A stretch of 64,000 nt of DNA from Terfezia claveryi (GCA_015179025.1 WHUX01000019.1:372001-436000), one strand, 5' to 3'; shown: positions 32,784 to 46,020, numbered from the stretch's first letter. A program made the numbers and translations. The notes: generated from the sequence alone by a model not told the origin.

Positions 32784-35700
32784 TTGGTATGTAACTATAC
32801 AGAATACATTAGTTAAGAGTACATACTATAGAGATATCAGGAATCATAGCTACCTCTAGATTTGGAGTTCGGGTTGGCTTTCGCAATCATATATATGTTG
32901 TGAAAAGCTAAAGTTGCGCTCGTCGGTCGCTGCCTCAGGTCGTCACGCTGCCAAGTTAGAGGATCTTGGCATTATGTTAGTACTTAGTCAGCAGTTTGGA
33001 GAATGTTACAATAGGTCATTTTCATGTTGCCGGCACCATAGCATTAAAATTCTTTGAGTATGATGGCAAACTGCAGATCTGCTTCACTGCGGTTTTGGTG
33101 ACGGGTAACAGTAGGCGCCAGCCACCGACTGTGATACCACAGAATGCTGGAAACCGGTTGAGCTCAAAGGCTTTTCTTAGAGTCTCTATGATCTAATATC
33201 ACGGTGTGAGCAACGGCGTGATGTGTATTCATAGCAGTCGAAATAAACAACCTTTAAAAAAGCCTCTGACTTTGACTTGTTTGCTCGAGACAATAATATA
33301 TGCAACAAGCGAGGGGACACAAAGGATACATATCCCAGTGAGTATGCCCGCAGAAGCCTTTTCAAACTCACCTCAGTTAGCCAATCGTTCTATGCTACTT
33401 TACAGCCGCGAAGCGCTTACATACGGGCGAATGTATTGAGGTATATGTATCTTTCTGGACTTCATCAAGTCACAGCCCTACTCCTAAGTTATAGCGGCGC
33501 GAGGGGGTTGAACCTTCATTGCCGTCGGTGGTTAAGATTCCCCGTCAAATCAGAACCAGATATAGGGAGCAGTCGCGGCTGCAATCTGTGACACGACATA
33601 CCTCCTCACCGCTGATAAAGTCTATAAATGTTTGAGTGAAAAAGAGGATTGGGTCAGATGGAGGCGTCAAGTATGGATTTTCGACAAGTCGTTACTTCAA
33701 CCAAAGGTCGTTCAATGGCAATTGGATAACGAAAGCTATAGGCGATAGGAGGTCCAACCAGCGGTCGCGAGTGTTAATATAAATTCGGAAATGAAATACT
33801 CTGCATTTATTTTCGCGGAGTGCACGTGTGGAGATCTCGTAGGCGTTGGCCCGTGTCCGCGATCGTCAGCTGAGGCAGATCTCAGGCATTTCCAGAACGA
33901 ACCTCCCATTGATTTGGTAGCTAACTATATCAGGCTTCGTGTCAGGTGCGGCTAGGCTCGGTTTGGTACCCATATACAAGTTGGGGAAAGTTATTGTGCA
34001 CCGAGGTCCGCATTGTAGAACATCACATGTACGACATCACAACATTTATCCTCATGATTTCACAAGTCAGAAACAGCAGAGTCTTCTTAAGGCTGCCCCA
34101 TTCCACCTCAGGAAATTTCTTGTTCGAATTGCGGAGGTGCCCTCCTATTCATTCGTTCCCCCGAACCCCCAACTAAAAGTCTGTGGTACATGTTCCTGAG
34201 CCACCCAGCTATGAACCTTTGTGGTTGAAGTCAATGCTGAAGTACGATGGTGAGAATACCGGTACAGCTCGAGAGGAATTCCTTCATGAGGATTCTGAAC
34301 ATATTAACTAGTCTTGCCTGCCAGTCTCCCCTTCGGCACGAGAAAATTCCGGGAGCGATGTATGTTGAACACTGACACTGCATTGTCCATTATCGAAGGA
34401 TGTGTGCTGATGTGGTGTCGATGTTTTGGTTAAAGCTCTCCACCTTCACCTCGAGCTCTTTCAATCATGACATTTATTTCTGTGACTTACATCCCCATTT
34501 CTTCTCGTTCTTCATTATTAATGATATAATACACATGTCGAGATCAGGGTACCTATCTCAAACGAAGCACGTGACACGGGACAGACATTATGTATCTCAT
34601 GATACTAAAGAGCATGTTTCCAGTCCTAGATACGCTTCGATAGTGACCATACTTGACCAGCAGGGGTATATCCCAATCCACATACCCAAATAACCTGTGC
34701 GTAGTTATTCTTCCTTCTCTTATAATCATTGCTTCGATTGCGACCCATCGGCTGACCATAGCATCAGGTAGAATTGGAAACTTAACTTGGGGATATTGGG
34801 TGTTATAGACCGACGATAGATGAGCCAACTCTCGGCATCGTTTGCAAGTCCTTCACTCTCAAACACGCAAGCCTCTCACGCGGCTCCGCCATCCCTGGGC
34901 CCCCCTTCACCACATCCTGTTCCCTCGCTAATTTATAGGTCGCCATTCGAACTCTTCAGTCTGAACTTACGACCCGGCCCTACCTGAGCCTTTAGTTCCT
35001 ATTGCCCCAGTAAATTGCAAAGTTGCAGTTCGGATTGCCATTTTTAGGAACATCCCAAACCGAGACCATGATGTTTGTTGTGCAAGCTATCACTACAAGC
35101 GTCAAGCTCAGTTTAATCCAATCAATGGAAATAAACAAAGGAGAGTGGTAGATATGCCGTACCGCACTTATATATGCTCTTGGCACCGACATCAAAAGGG
35201 GGAAGGAGAGGTGGACACTGACTAGTAGCAACAATAGACAAGAGGAGCACTGTTGTGTGTTGCTAAAAGAATGCGGGTATGAGTCCACAACTATCGGTGG
35301 ACGAGTTTCTTGCGTTGGCGGCAAAGATTCCACTGGTCAACCAAATCACAGAGACTTCGACAACTATACCACCACTAATTGGATTTTGGAGCGGTAAGAG
35401 CCCTACTCAGCCTTATTCCTCAAAACCACAGAAGTGTCTATTATAGAGACAGAGAGAGGGGAGGCTGGTCTCCGTATGTGAGTTGAAACATTGCAATGCT
35501 TCATGAGAGACGATGATGTTGCTGGGTAGTAGAAGGTTGGTTTCCCCTGTGTCCTCCTCCTTTTCTTCTGAGTCTTGTTACACCTCATACAACAATGCCA
35601 TATAGTGGGATTTCTGAATGACCGGCAAGTTTAAGTAGAAGGAACTAAGGGAGCATGCAAGCATGGGCGGAATATCAAAGGACTTGATACTCTAGAGATG

Positions 35701-37592
35701 ATTCGAATATGCTGCCACTCGGCACTTTAGAAAGGGCCAGCCAATTGCTAACTGGGAGTGCCGGCAAATAGGTGCTGCGTTCAAATCAGACTACGTCAAC
35801 GTATGAAAGTGGTTGCCGTCTCGTCTTGCCTCGATGATCATGGTTCAGGCTAGCTTGATACTTATTACTCAATTGTCACACAAAAGTTGAAATAAACTCA
35901 ACTGGCTCGTCGACTACATAGACCATTGCTTGTTGAGTTTCTTAGCCCAGGGCCCAAGCTTCCTCCTTTGGCGAAATGTTGGGTTCTATTGCTAACTAGA
36001 AAGTAGGATGTACTTTGGTGAGTGATTCAAAGCCGGGCTCCGAACGGCATAAGGTTTCGGATGCTAAGCATAGCTTGATGCCCGACAATTCGGGCCGATA
36101 CGAAAGTGTAAACAGAATAGCCCCGGCGCTAGATTCAAAACCAAAAGCTTGTTGTCTGAACTAGCATACAGTTTTCTGGAAATCATGTGTCAGATTTGGC
36201 GGGAGCAATTCAGTCGAGGAAAACACCCAGTTGCGGTTACACCTATCTGAGTGTCCTCATTCTCAGAGTGTATATATACAAAGAAACCTTCAATTTCTGC
36301 ACAGGCTCAGCGGGCAAAACAATCTCAGTCTGTAAGTAGGTACTGGGAATAGAATTTAAGAGCCCTGCTAATAAAAATACTTCTATTTTGGAGTCTGTAA
36401 TTTTTTATAAAGTAACAACTTTATTTTATCGCGCTATTCGAGATCTGCCAAAGTTTATCTTGGACGTAGTCTAAGGGCTGCCACAGCTTCAGGGCAGCCG
36501 AATATATAACTTGCCCGAGGCCGCCCTTGTGAGAAGCACACCACTCATCACGACATACCCTGGCATTGCATTGGTGCATTGCATATTCAGACGAATCAAG
36601 CGACAGCGCGGATCGTACGTGTAAACACATACGAACCGTGTGCATAGTGCTGTGCGAAGGTGGGCCCTACTAGACGGTGCGACTGTGTATTTATGGATAT
36701 ACAGCAGCTACGCTGCGATATCTGCTCGACTCTTCCTTCTCAGCCTCGAGCTCCGAGCTCTATACAAGTGCGACTTACCCCGGACTTTCCATTCGGACGT
36801 GCTAAAAGCGCCTTGCGTGCCAACCAGGCAACCAAATCATCGTCGAGTGGGGACCATAGTAGCTATCCCGCTCAATAGCCGGCCCTTCAATATAGCTCAC
36901 TTACTCAGTGCCCGCCGGTCTTGTTCCTTGACCCCATCGCACGCTGATCGACAGAGCTCATACACCCCGCCCAAGCTGAGCTCTTTGCTCCAGGTCCTGC
37001 CACCTCTCCAGCGAGCATCTCATCACCTCGTCCCTCGGGTTCGTGCCATCCTCCCCACCCCCATTTCTCTTCAGTCAGTCCTGCATCTTTGTCCAGGCTC
37101 AACCTCCGCGGTCGACACCTACAGCTTCTCTGCATCTGTACCCACATTCATTCAGGCACTCCTCTTTGATCACCTTCTTTCTCGGTGTATGCACAAGTTA
37201 CTATTTCACCCGTCCTTAGCAGATTGCACACACACCACAGCTTCAAGACACCGGTACCCCTACGCATTCGACACACCCGTCTGAACTCACCCTGCAAAAT
37301 CCCTACCCCTCCCTCTTGCTTTCCAAACCCCCACCCCCCCTGCACCCACTACAGGTAGGTGCGCAAGCGACACAGACTATATACATTACCACGGGTCAAC
37401 TTGGTCGAGGCGGGGTGTCTTCTTGTTTATCCTATTCAGTCGGTGGGTTGCAATAGCGCGGTCCAGGGCTCCAAAACGTACTAGGGCCTTGTTATCTGGC
37501 TAGCCAAAGCCGGTGAGCCTGATCGGGTTCCTATGTTCGCACGATACCTATAAACTTCTCCTCCAGATCCCCTCAGGACTTGCTTCTTTCCA
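32784..37592. other. Long spacer, no convincing gene
   Basis: About 4.8 kb with many short ORFs (33277-33591, 33939-34199, 34992-35333, 36640-37284). None shows a recognisable motif or splice-supported extension. The last 900 bp before 37593 is pyrimidine-rich and Ser/Pro-coding by composition. It is best read as promoter and 5' UTR of the bHLH gene, possibly with a UTR intron. I see no tRNA or rRNA gene. Confidence 0.4.
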
Positions 37593-38944
37593 ATGAATCA
37601 TAACCCCGATCATCTTAACTACGATCATCCCCAGCCTCCATCTAGCACTAGCGGCGATCAGAACCAGCAAAATCAACAGAACTATCACCAGCTTGCGTCC
37701 CCCATCACATTCGACGACGACATGCTACAAATGCAATCTACCTCGCAGCCTATGCACCAATTCCAATTTGGGGGTGAGTATAAATTTTTTTTTTCTCCAG
37801 ATATGCCGTTGAGTTCAGTATTTAACAGTGATGCTTGTCAGTGTACGATACCATGTACTTCCCGTATCCAGCCCCATCACCGCCAGCACCCGCCACAGGC
37901 CCATCATTACTAAATGCGCAAGAATTCAGCACAATCAATGGTTTTCTCGAGACGATCACAGAGGGATTCGATCAGAGCGTGACCACTAAATACCCTCAAC
38001 TAGATTCAGTCGGGTGGCCGGTTGAAGAGGAGCCTCAGTTCCCCCAGATTGCTATGGGCCAACAGCAGCATCTACAATCATATATGGGAAATGCTTTAGC
38101 TGGCAACAACATCAATACTCTAGATAGCAACTCAACCCCAAATATGCACAGCAATGCAGTGCAAAGTAATAGCATACCGTCGCCGCCCTCGCAGCCACAC
38201 CATGATTCACCAGTCATTGTCAATCCATTCACTGGTCACGGGTTAATACCGCAGCCCAGTCCAATTCACATGCCACCAAATGGAGTCGTTTTGCACAGCC
38301 TGGCATGGGGTTCCGATCCTTCATTTGGTAACTCCGGATTTCACACTGCTCTTCAACCTCCAACACAGCAGGATCTTCAACGTAAGGTACTAGCAATGGT
38401 GGTACCAAACTCCTCGGGAGATAAAACAGCTAATTCGCCCGTGGAGATAAAGTTCGAGCGAATCGGGGAGGACATTGCGGATAGCGAGACAGGCAGCAAT
38501 TTCACAACTGGTAACACACTGTCACCAACGCCTTCTGCAACTCAGATTGTAGGCGTCAAAAGACGAGCTGAAGATGAAGATGACGATCAACAAGGGCAAC
38601 CCCAGAAGTCCCGGCCGAGAAAGGACTCTTTGACAGAGGCGACATCCAAGGGGAAGAGAGGAGGGAAACGCGAGCACTTGTCTGAAGCAGAAAAAAGACG
38701 AAACCACATACAAAGCGAGCAGAAACGACGGAATCAGATTAAATACGGATTTGACACTCTAACTGAGCTAGTCCCTGAGCTGAGGGGCGGCGGTTATAGC
38801 AAGAGCGCCGTGTTACAGCATGCCGCTGTGTATGTTGAGAACCTCGTGGGAGGAAACGCTGCATTACGAAACATCCTGAAAAACCTCGAAGAGAAGCCTA
38901 ATAGTGGACTCCCCTCCGGACCTGACGGTAGTGAGCACCCATAG
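37593..38944 (+). CDS. Basic helix-loop-helix transcription factor
   Basis: Exons 37593-37773 and 37842-38944 join in phase (GTGAGT...TTGTCAG) to 427 aa. The N-terminal two thirds is low-complexity (Asn, Gln, Pro, Ser) with YDTMYFPYPAPSPPAPA at the exon junction. A basic segment (KRRAEDEDDDQQ..., TSKGKRGGKREHL) leads into the bHLH: SEAEKRRNHIQSEQKRRNQI as basic region and helix 1, loop VPELRGGGYS, and helix 2 KSAVLQHAAVYVENLV, followed by a short leucine-rich stretch. The H-x3-E-x-x-R pattern (HIQSEQKRR) predicts E-box binding, as in the INO2/INO4 and MYC/MLX-like groups. The target pathway cannot be told from sequence. Confidence 0.9.
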
Positions 38945-41040
38945 CACGCATTCACTTTCCTTTATGCTATGCCGGCCACGAATTTCCTTGTCATTCGATA
39001 TTCTCCGGGAGGAATTACTTTGACTCTTACGCGCACTGGGTGGATTATTATGATTCAATGTGTTAGAGCGGCTACAAAGGAAAAAACAGAGTTTCATTAT
39101 ATTTGTTTTCTTAGGTCGAGGTCGGAGTTAAGGAGGTGGGTTTTTTTTTTTTTCGTTTTATCTTTATATATTGGGACTTATATCTTCTCATTCCTTTTCC
39201 CCTAGTATCCTATCGACGGTAGGACTTTGAATGCGTTTGCATTTTTTTTCTTTCTACTTCTTTTTTTTTTTTTTTTTTTTTTGGTTTTGCTTTGGAAAGA
39301 ATAGTTTTTATACATCCTCATGACTACCAACATTGTTCAACTTGAACATTCACTGCCAACCTACGTCGCCTGGAAGACGAGGTACATGTTCGCTCTATGG
39401 AGTAGCGAGACTGACTGTGGTTGCGTGCCTGGCCTGTTTCTTGTCTTGACAAGCTATAGCATTTAATTATCCTTTCTCATTGTTGATTACGGCGTATTCG
39501 CGTGTTTTTTAAGGTGGTTGCGGATTTACTGAGGAAGCGGCATACATTCACCTTCATACATAATGATATCCTATTTGATTTCTTTGTTTGACTCCGCGTG
39601 CATCATTTGCTTCGGTCCCAGAGCTGAGCTGGTCCGGAGTAGAGCAGCATATATGAGTTTCGCGAAGGATACATTACTATTAGCATATCATTGAGCTTTG
39701 AGATTGCATGAGCTTGCACCTGAGAATTCACGTATAGCAAAGGATTTTAAACGTAACGAAAAAAAGAAAAAAAAAAGGAAAAAATAGAAAACAAATGAGT
39801 GTATTGCGAGCGTTTATCTACGGTGATTACGGAAAGTGCAATTACTCACCGTGATGCATGCATGAGTCCGCCTCTGGCTCATAGTACCTTAATACTTGAG
39901 TATAGTCTTATTGGTGAGATATAGTAGCTAGAGATGCTCTGTTCTAGAATCGCATTCTCGATACATAGTAGTGAGATGGTCTCCCTCGAAGGTTTTTATA
40001 TTATCGGGTACCTAGAGCAGCAGAGGTGATTGCTAGCAGATAGTTACGGTGGCACATCAATGACTGCTGAGGAGTTGTTCACTTCCACAATTGCAACATT
40101 GATATGAGGTAGCAGTGCAGTACTGATTGTTAAATATCGTAATTAAAGGACAAATAAGACACGACCTTAGGTCCCTGATCAAGATTCTAGTTCAAGGTTA
40201 TTCCTCTAATTGATTCTCCTAGATGATGAAAGTACTGGCACAGCCATGTGTTATGAAAGTATTGAACAGGGGTTCCTTCAAGAAGCAAATGACGAGGGCA
40301 TATCGATTGGCGACCAGCCATCTTGAAACGTGCCAAGTGTGGGTTGGATGGGGTAAACGAACTTTTAGATGGGGAATGTGGAAAGCATTCGAGTTACCAG
40401 CCGTCGGTTATGTATGTACAAGTCATGTAGCCCGCCCGCCCACCCGCCTGCAAGGGGCGCTTGTCGACAAGGCGCGTTTATTATTTCCATTGTCTCATGT
40501 GATTAGCCTCCAATCAGGGACGGGGAATTAATGATTTGTTAATCCAGTCAACGCAACCTCCGCACCTTGGTCGCAACACTACCCAACGAAATATGGGCCA
40601 AATGTCAGATTTTGAAAAACGAACAAATTACTGGAGTATGGGAGGAACATAGTAGTGTAGCGGAAATACTTCCCTGGGAGGTCGGAATCTACAATGCGAA
40701 AATGTTCTGAGGAGATGGCCAGGTCTATTGGAGGGACCCCAAGCTCTACCGAGGGGCTAGTGCAAGCCAGACTACCCAGGCTCACAGATCCGATAAAGGA
40801 GGAGGCAAGAAAAGAGCGACGGAAGCCTTTAATGGAATTAAGAAATGAGGGATCAATAAGAAATATAGTGACCAAAAATCTAGCCTCTAAAATAGTGAAT
40901 AGGTGACCGCACATGAAAGGCCTGGATGCATGGCTTATGGTTTGGACTTGCATTTATGAGAGACATTTACACCAAAATTGTCATGAATGTTTAATGGGGA
41001 GCACTAACTTAGGTTGCTTATACACCTCCTTCTACCAGTG
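38945..41040. other. Spacer leading into a transposon relic
   Basis: Begins with the 3' UTR of the bHLH gene and T-runs near 39136-39150 and 39260-39282. An A-rich run lies near 39760-39785. No gene. A copy of the second repeat subtype (GAGGGGCTAGTGCAAGCCAG then ACTA) lies at 40751-40774, within possible remnants of the mariner N-terminal region. Confidence 0.45.
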
Positions 41041-41382
41041 TACAACAAAGTCAAGCAGATCCATGCTGATGATATCTTCATGCAAGATAATGCACGTCCT
41101 CATACATACCATAGGGTCGAATAATGGTTCACTGAGAATGATATTATTGTGGATGACTGGCCCCCCTACTCCCCTGATCTTAACCCCATTGAAAAGGCTT
41201 GGAAGCGCCTTAAGGAGCTTCTACAGAAGTATGTACCACCCTTAGATCGCACTTATGCCTGGTGGTCAGCTATCAAGCAAGAAACTGGCGGAGGTATTAT
41301 AGGAGAACTCAAGTACAGTATGCCCTGCAGGGTTGCCAGTGTTGTAGCTTCTAAAGGGTGGTATACCCCAAATATTAAGTAG
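41041..41382 (+). pseudogene. Tc1/mariner (DD34E) transposase fragment
   Basis: Reads LPVYNKVKQIHADDIFMQDN, ARPHTYHRVE, stop, WFTENDIIVDDWPPYSPDLN, PIEKAWKRLKELLQKYVPP, and stops at 41382. The motifs MQDNARPH (second catalytic Asp) and PPYSPDLNPIE (catalytic Glu) are diagnostic of the Tc1/mariner superfamily; 34 residues lie between them. An in-frame TAA inside this interval kills the gene. A WLMVWTCIYERH stretch near 40930 may be the upstream part in another frame. No first Asp or DNA-binding domain is clear. This family uses TA targets, as do the MITEs here. Confidence 0.85.
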
Positions 41383-42170
41383 TTTATTTAAATAGCCGAT
41401 ACCCCCGTGTAATCATTTTAAACATCAATTTCCTGTATCTAGGTTAATATATGTATACGAGATAGGCGGAGGTGGTTGTGTTGCCATGGGCGAAATCGCG
41501 AAACTTTTGACCTATAACCATATATACAGTGCCATGAAAAAAGTCTTCTGCACTATTCCCAATACACACTAGCGCCATTTTTGCGTTTTTAAAATGACTT
41601 CAATTCCGCAGCCAACTGTGCCTGCCCAGGTCACCATAAATATCTATAAAAATCAGAGAAGAGGCTATGAACCTTTTTCTTAAATCTATGATTTTTTTCA
41701 TGCATTTATCTAGCAGTCTTGATTTCTAAACATTTTTGTCATAAGTGCCATTTTGCCAAGAATCTGCCAAGGCAGAAGACTTTTTTCATGTGACTGTACA
41801 TACAGCAATGTCACTTGGGCTCAAGAGGTAACTATCAGCTAAAATATCGCAATTCATTAGTACTGTAGTGGCCACCATGCTTACTTTTTCTTGTCCATAT
41901 CCATCGAGGCATCTCTCTGCATCTAAGGACCACCGCTTGCATTTAGATGCCCAAGAAGCTGAAGGAAATCAATTAGTTACCATTAGAATGTTTTAAGGCC
42001 CCAGGTTTGAATTCTCCTATCATTGTTGGGAATCCTCATCTTATTTAGCGAGTGATTTGGGGATTCAACGTTTTGTGTGCCTACAACTAGCTTCATGAGC
42101 TATATCTGGCAACCAATTAGTTTAAGGTGACAATTATAGTTCGTAGTGTTAAATCATGCCGCTTTATATA

Positions 42171-42295
42171 CTCGTTACCACGATGAATTGTTGCACGCTG
42201 CATGCAAGCTGCACACCTGGCTGAATTGAGGTATGGAGTTCAAGTGGCCTATGGGATTTAGGAATGCAGCGTGCAATCATTATCGTGGTAACGAG
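42171..42295. mobile_element. Second MITE type with CTCGTTACCACGAT inverted repeats
   Basis: 125-bp element. The left arm is CTCGTTACCACGATGAATTG, then TTGCACGCTGCAT. The right arm read inward is CTCGTTACCACGATAATGAT, then TGCACGCTGCAT, giving about 33-bp TIRs with few mismatches. TA flanks both ends (42169-42170 and 42296-42297). The right-hand TA is also the first two bases of a TAGTCTGG element. Confidence 0.88.
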
Positions 42296-42407
42296 TAGTC
42301 TGGTTGTTACTGTAAACTGCCCCGTTGTGTACAAAATGGTTAGTCTGGTTTAAAATGGTTTCGATATTATTTAAACTGAGGGTAACTGTTTGTTGCCAAC
42401 CAGACTA
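42296..42407. repeat. 112-bp unit bounded by inverted TAGTCTGGTTG ends
   Basis: Starts TAGTCTGGTTGTTACTGTAA and ends TGTTGCCAACCAGACTA. An internal direct copy (TAGTCTGGTTTAAAATGG) begins at 42341. The inverted ends plus leading TA make it look like a small TIR element of the dispersed family. Confidence 0.65.
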
Positions 42408-42577
42408 GGTAACTGTAAACGTTTTGTTTTGCTAGAGGGTATTGGTATTTATTCGAGATCAGAATATAGTAGAAAGGTGTCCTTCTCATACTCTTACTAG
42501 ACGTAGAGGGATCTGTGACAAAGCCACCAGTAGATGCACATTAGACCGGCTATGTCGACTATCAATGGGGTGTTGAT

Positions 42578-42680
42578 TAGTCTGGTTGGCACAACTCCTC
42601 GGTAGTGTTGATTCCCAACCTTGGAGTTAAAATGGTCAAGTGCTGCCACAAGCGCGGAGTGTATTTGCTAGTCTGGCTAA
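42578..42680. repeat. Two direct TAGTCTGG copies
   Basis: TAGTCTGGTTGGCACAACTC then CTCGGTAG begins at 42578, close to the full consensus. A shorter TAGTCTGGCTAATA begins at 42669. Single copies elsewhere: 14106, 19584, 21109, 43481, 51013 (CAACCAGGCTA), 53640 (full-length, TAGTCTGGTTGGCACAAGCC then CCTCGG) and 61540. Confidence 0.7.
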
Positions 42681-43872
42681 TAATATAAGAGACTGCTCCT
42701 TTCCGTTCTGAAATGATCGATTCGCCAGAATGTTGCACGGTCAAGATGATACCCCTCCCATGTATGTTGGGGTCTAATCTATGGCGAGCGGTAACGATCC
42801 CGAAACACGTCACTGTCCCTGTGACTTGCATTTAATTGAACAATGGGAAATGAAATGACCTGCACTTAACTGCCCCAAGTTCACCCTTTTGAGCCAGCAT
42901 CGCAGGTCAACACTAATGCTGGGAGCGTCAGCAACCGAATACCGGGCCCTGGTATTCTCATGGATGATGATGTGCCACCTAGATGTATTCCGTTCAGCAT
43001 TGGCCGGCACCTTTTATCGACATCCCAGATATCGGTCGACCCTCCAGTCGTCGCCAAGAACTGCCGCAGAGCCCGCAGAATTTCTATATTCATCAGGTGG
43101 TAAGGGTTTACAGGAGGTATCAAGGGGATATCCGGGAGCGTATCATGCTAAATGACTTTTTGTGCAAAATACTTGCAACTCGGTCTTCTCAGAATCCTGC
43201 CAGCGGCAGCATTCCCATGAATACATGTACACTACCTCAAGAGAGCGATATGAATGGGTGATTAGCAATGTTGGCATACTCATGATAGCCTTCTACAATA
43301 ACAGATTGGGGGCCAATTATTCCATCGATTGATCTGGTGAGTAGATATATCTACAGGACAAGGAGGAAAGAAGGCAGGCTTAAAATATCATGCGTTTTGC
43401 CGGCTATGAGCTTCTTTGATCTTCATTTGCGGGACTTGTGCCTGCTCTACTTGGGGTTTTCTCACAGGAGGTGGGTCGTGCAACCAGACTAGGGTTTACT
43501 GTGGTTCCAGTGAGCATTTAGAAAATAAGCTGCATTGGAAAAATATATTGAGAGGTAGCCAGAAATGATCAGTTGGTGTCCAACGATCGATACCTCTCTA
43601 AATACGGGTCTGTCGCTGTAAGCTTTCTTACGCATATAAAAATTCTTGACTTCGATCCACCCATTTTCGGTGTGGCAAAACACTCAGATCGACTGCCGAA
43701 TTAGATGTGGCACCGAGCTGTGGCACCGAAATAACACCTTTCGATAAGAACAACAAGCCTAAAAAGCGACGTACATCACCGTCAACGTTTTCCCGCCGAA
43801 TCTGCATCACCCCTAGCATCCAGATATCCAGTGCCCCAGCCTAGCTAGGTACAGGCCTCCGGTTCTACGAAA

Positions 43873-45321
43873 ATGGATTCCACAGGAACGCCCACTGCAT
43901 CACCGTCATCTGCCGCAGAGCAGGCTCGGATCCGACGAGAGCGCCGGCAAGCAAAGCTAAAAGCGCAGGGAGAATTTCGATTGAATAAGATTACAAGCAC
44001 ACAAAGTAACTCGAAACTATACGAAACTGCTGATGCGCAGGCAGAAAATGGTTCGTCATACTTTCGCTTGCCTATCCACTGCTATTGCTCCGGGTCATGT
44101 ATAGCTTCATCTATTATACTATCACAGTTCCGTGGGTATACATAACCGGGCTCATCCCTCTTTGCGCCCTCTTTGCGAGTGCTTCCCGGTAGCTCACTTT
44201 ATGTTCAATACCCAAACTGTCAAAAAATGCTAGCTTCGGTCATTTGTTAACAGGTTCATTCGACAGGCTCGGGAACTGAAACACCAGCTGCAGCCCCTGC
44301 CCCTGTTGTGGAATCTGGAAGCATACAATCACCGTCATCGGCGTTACCTTCTAGAACCAGAGCACAAGTTCATGATGACCCACCAGACGTGATCCTGTCA
44401 GAACACCACTATCAACCAGCATCCAAGTCTCGCTCGCTAACGCCACAGCAACGGCGAACTGGAAAGGAAGTCAGCACTACTTTTTCACCGAGCCCCAATG
44501 ATCCCCGTGGTGGGCCATCGGAGGAGGAGTTAAGAGAGATATTGGCTCAGTACGGTGCTGGAGGCACACAGGGTGGACAGCTTCCGGGTTTGGGTGATGC
44601 GAACGATCCCATGATGGCTCTCATGCAACAACTAGTGGGTATTCCCCCCATGGGGGAAGCGGGAGTGAATGAATCACAGCTATCACAACCACAGAGTCAA
44701 GATAAATGGGGATGGTTGTGGAAGTTGCTGCATACGCTTGGGGCGTTGTTCCTAGCTATTTGGAGTTTGAAGGTGACTGGGCTTGGGTCGGAATTTGATG
44801 GAAGCTTAAAGCAGAGGGAAGCGGTGGCCTATACTAATGCTGTAAGTTCCCACTGAGTCTTGTACGGGTATTATGGGAAGTATGGGTAGGGATTATGCAG
44901 GTGATCTCCGTTTGCAGCTAACATTGGAGTTTCAGAAATTCTTTTACTACTTTGCTACAATGGAGCTAGTGCTGCAGTCTTCTAGATTTGTCATCGAAAA
45001 GGTAAGAACATCCTATTTCGTAGATGAGAGAGTGCAAGTTTGCTTTGTATAATTGGAATGGAGCATGGGCCAATCATTACGCTTGTAACTGCATAAGAAA
45101 ATAAAGGCTAATGACGAATATATGCATAATAGGGAAAACCACCCCCAGGATCAATGCTAGGTATGATCGGGCAAATCCTACCTCCGAACATCGGAAGTTA
45201 CTTCATTACCATTGCTAGGTATAGTATCATCTGGACGACGGTGATGAGTGATGCATTTGTGGTGGTTTTTGTTTTAGGGATGGCGGCTTGGTGGAATTCT
45301 ACCCGTTCCTTCTCAGTCTAG
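43873..45321 (+). CDS. GET2: GET complex subunit Get2
   Basis: ER-membrane receptor subunit for Get3 in tail-anchored protein insertion. Exons 43873-44050, 44267-44841, 44918-45001 and 45133-45321 join in phase to 341 aa. The N-terminal basic segment EQARIRRERRQAKLKAQGEF is the Get3-docking motif of the family. A long hydrophilic linker follows, then PSEEELREILAQYGAGG. Three hydrophobic segments close the protein: WLWKLLHTLGALFLAIWSLK, the region LTLEFQKFFYYFATMELVLQ, and TTVMSDAFVVVFVLGMAAWW. The intron-1 acceptor CATTCGACAG is selected because the nearer AACAG puts a stop in frame. Confidence 0.88.
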
Positions 45322-45987
45322 AGATGGCGTGAGTGAGCGGGGATCAGTAATCGTAATCTTTGAGAAAGATTGGCTTTGTTTTTTCTTTTTTCATTGTTTA
45401 CAGTAATGAGTGGTTTGAGTACCTAGGAGGGATGACGTAATGAGTGGATGCATCTAAGCGCATCTAATGGATTATGTATCCATGAATCAATCTCATTGAA
45501 ACCTTGGGGCATTTGATTTAGAGAAGCTGGATGATATGGTGCAACATAATAAAGCATGCAAGTAGTTAATTATGCGGCGAGAGTGGGCCCGAGTTTCAAA
45601 CAAATTATCGATTTATTTATTTATTCTCATGCGCAGAACAATCAACTTTTCCTTCCCGTGCAAATGTATGCATATGGAGATTATTCAGACGGAGCCATAA
45701 GGGGACTTCCCACACGATGCAAATCAAAAAAAAATTGTCGGATCTACAGTCCTAAGCAACATCTCAATTAGTAGATTCGAGTCCGATCTCAATCATTTCC
45801 TCGAGTTCATTTTACCGATTGGGGAATGAGAACGGCAGAATATATATATATATATATATATATACCATCAGTATATTATTATTATTATTATTTTACAGGG
45901 AACAACGGAAGGAAGCTGCTGCTGCATTTGGAGAAAGGGAGTAGGGATTCTGTAAATATACTGCTACATTGTACATGAAATTGATAT

Positions 45988-46020
<33 letters not shown>

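Larger units (their letters stand above)
41383..43872. other. Transposon-derived spacer
   Basis: Contains a complete MITE (42171-42295), TAGTCTGG units (42296-42407, 42578, 42669, 43481) and no convincing gene. ORFs at 42577-43261 on both strands have no recognisable motif. Confidence 0.5.

Noticed and set aside
33277..34199. ORFs of 76-104 codons in the 32.8-37.6 kb spacer
   Set aside because: Short, overlapping in several frames, and without any motif; nothing distinguishes them from chance.
36640..37284. 214-codon plus-strand ORF rich in Ser, Pro and Arg upstream of the bHLH gene
   Set aside because: Composition follows the pyrimidine-rich 5' region, no domain is visible, and its position fits a long 5' UTR/promoter of the gene at 37593.
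40223..40531. 102-codon plus-strand ORF
   Set aside because: No family resemblance and no conserved splice context; it lies in a transposon-derived spacer.
42577..43261. Overlapping ORFs of 60-92 codons on both strands
   Set aside because: No motif, no splice-supported extension, and the region is packed with repeat copies.
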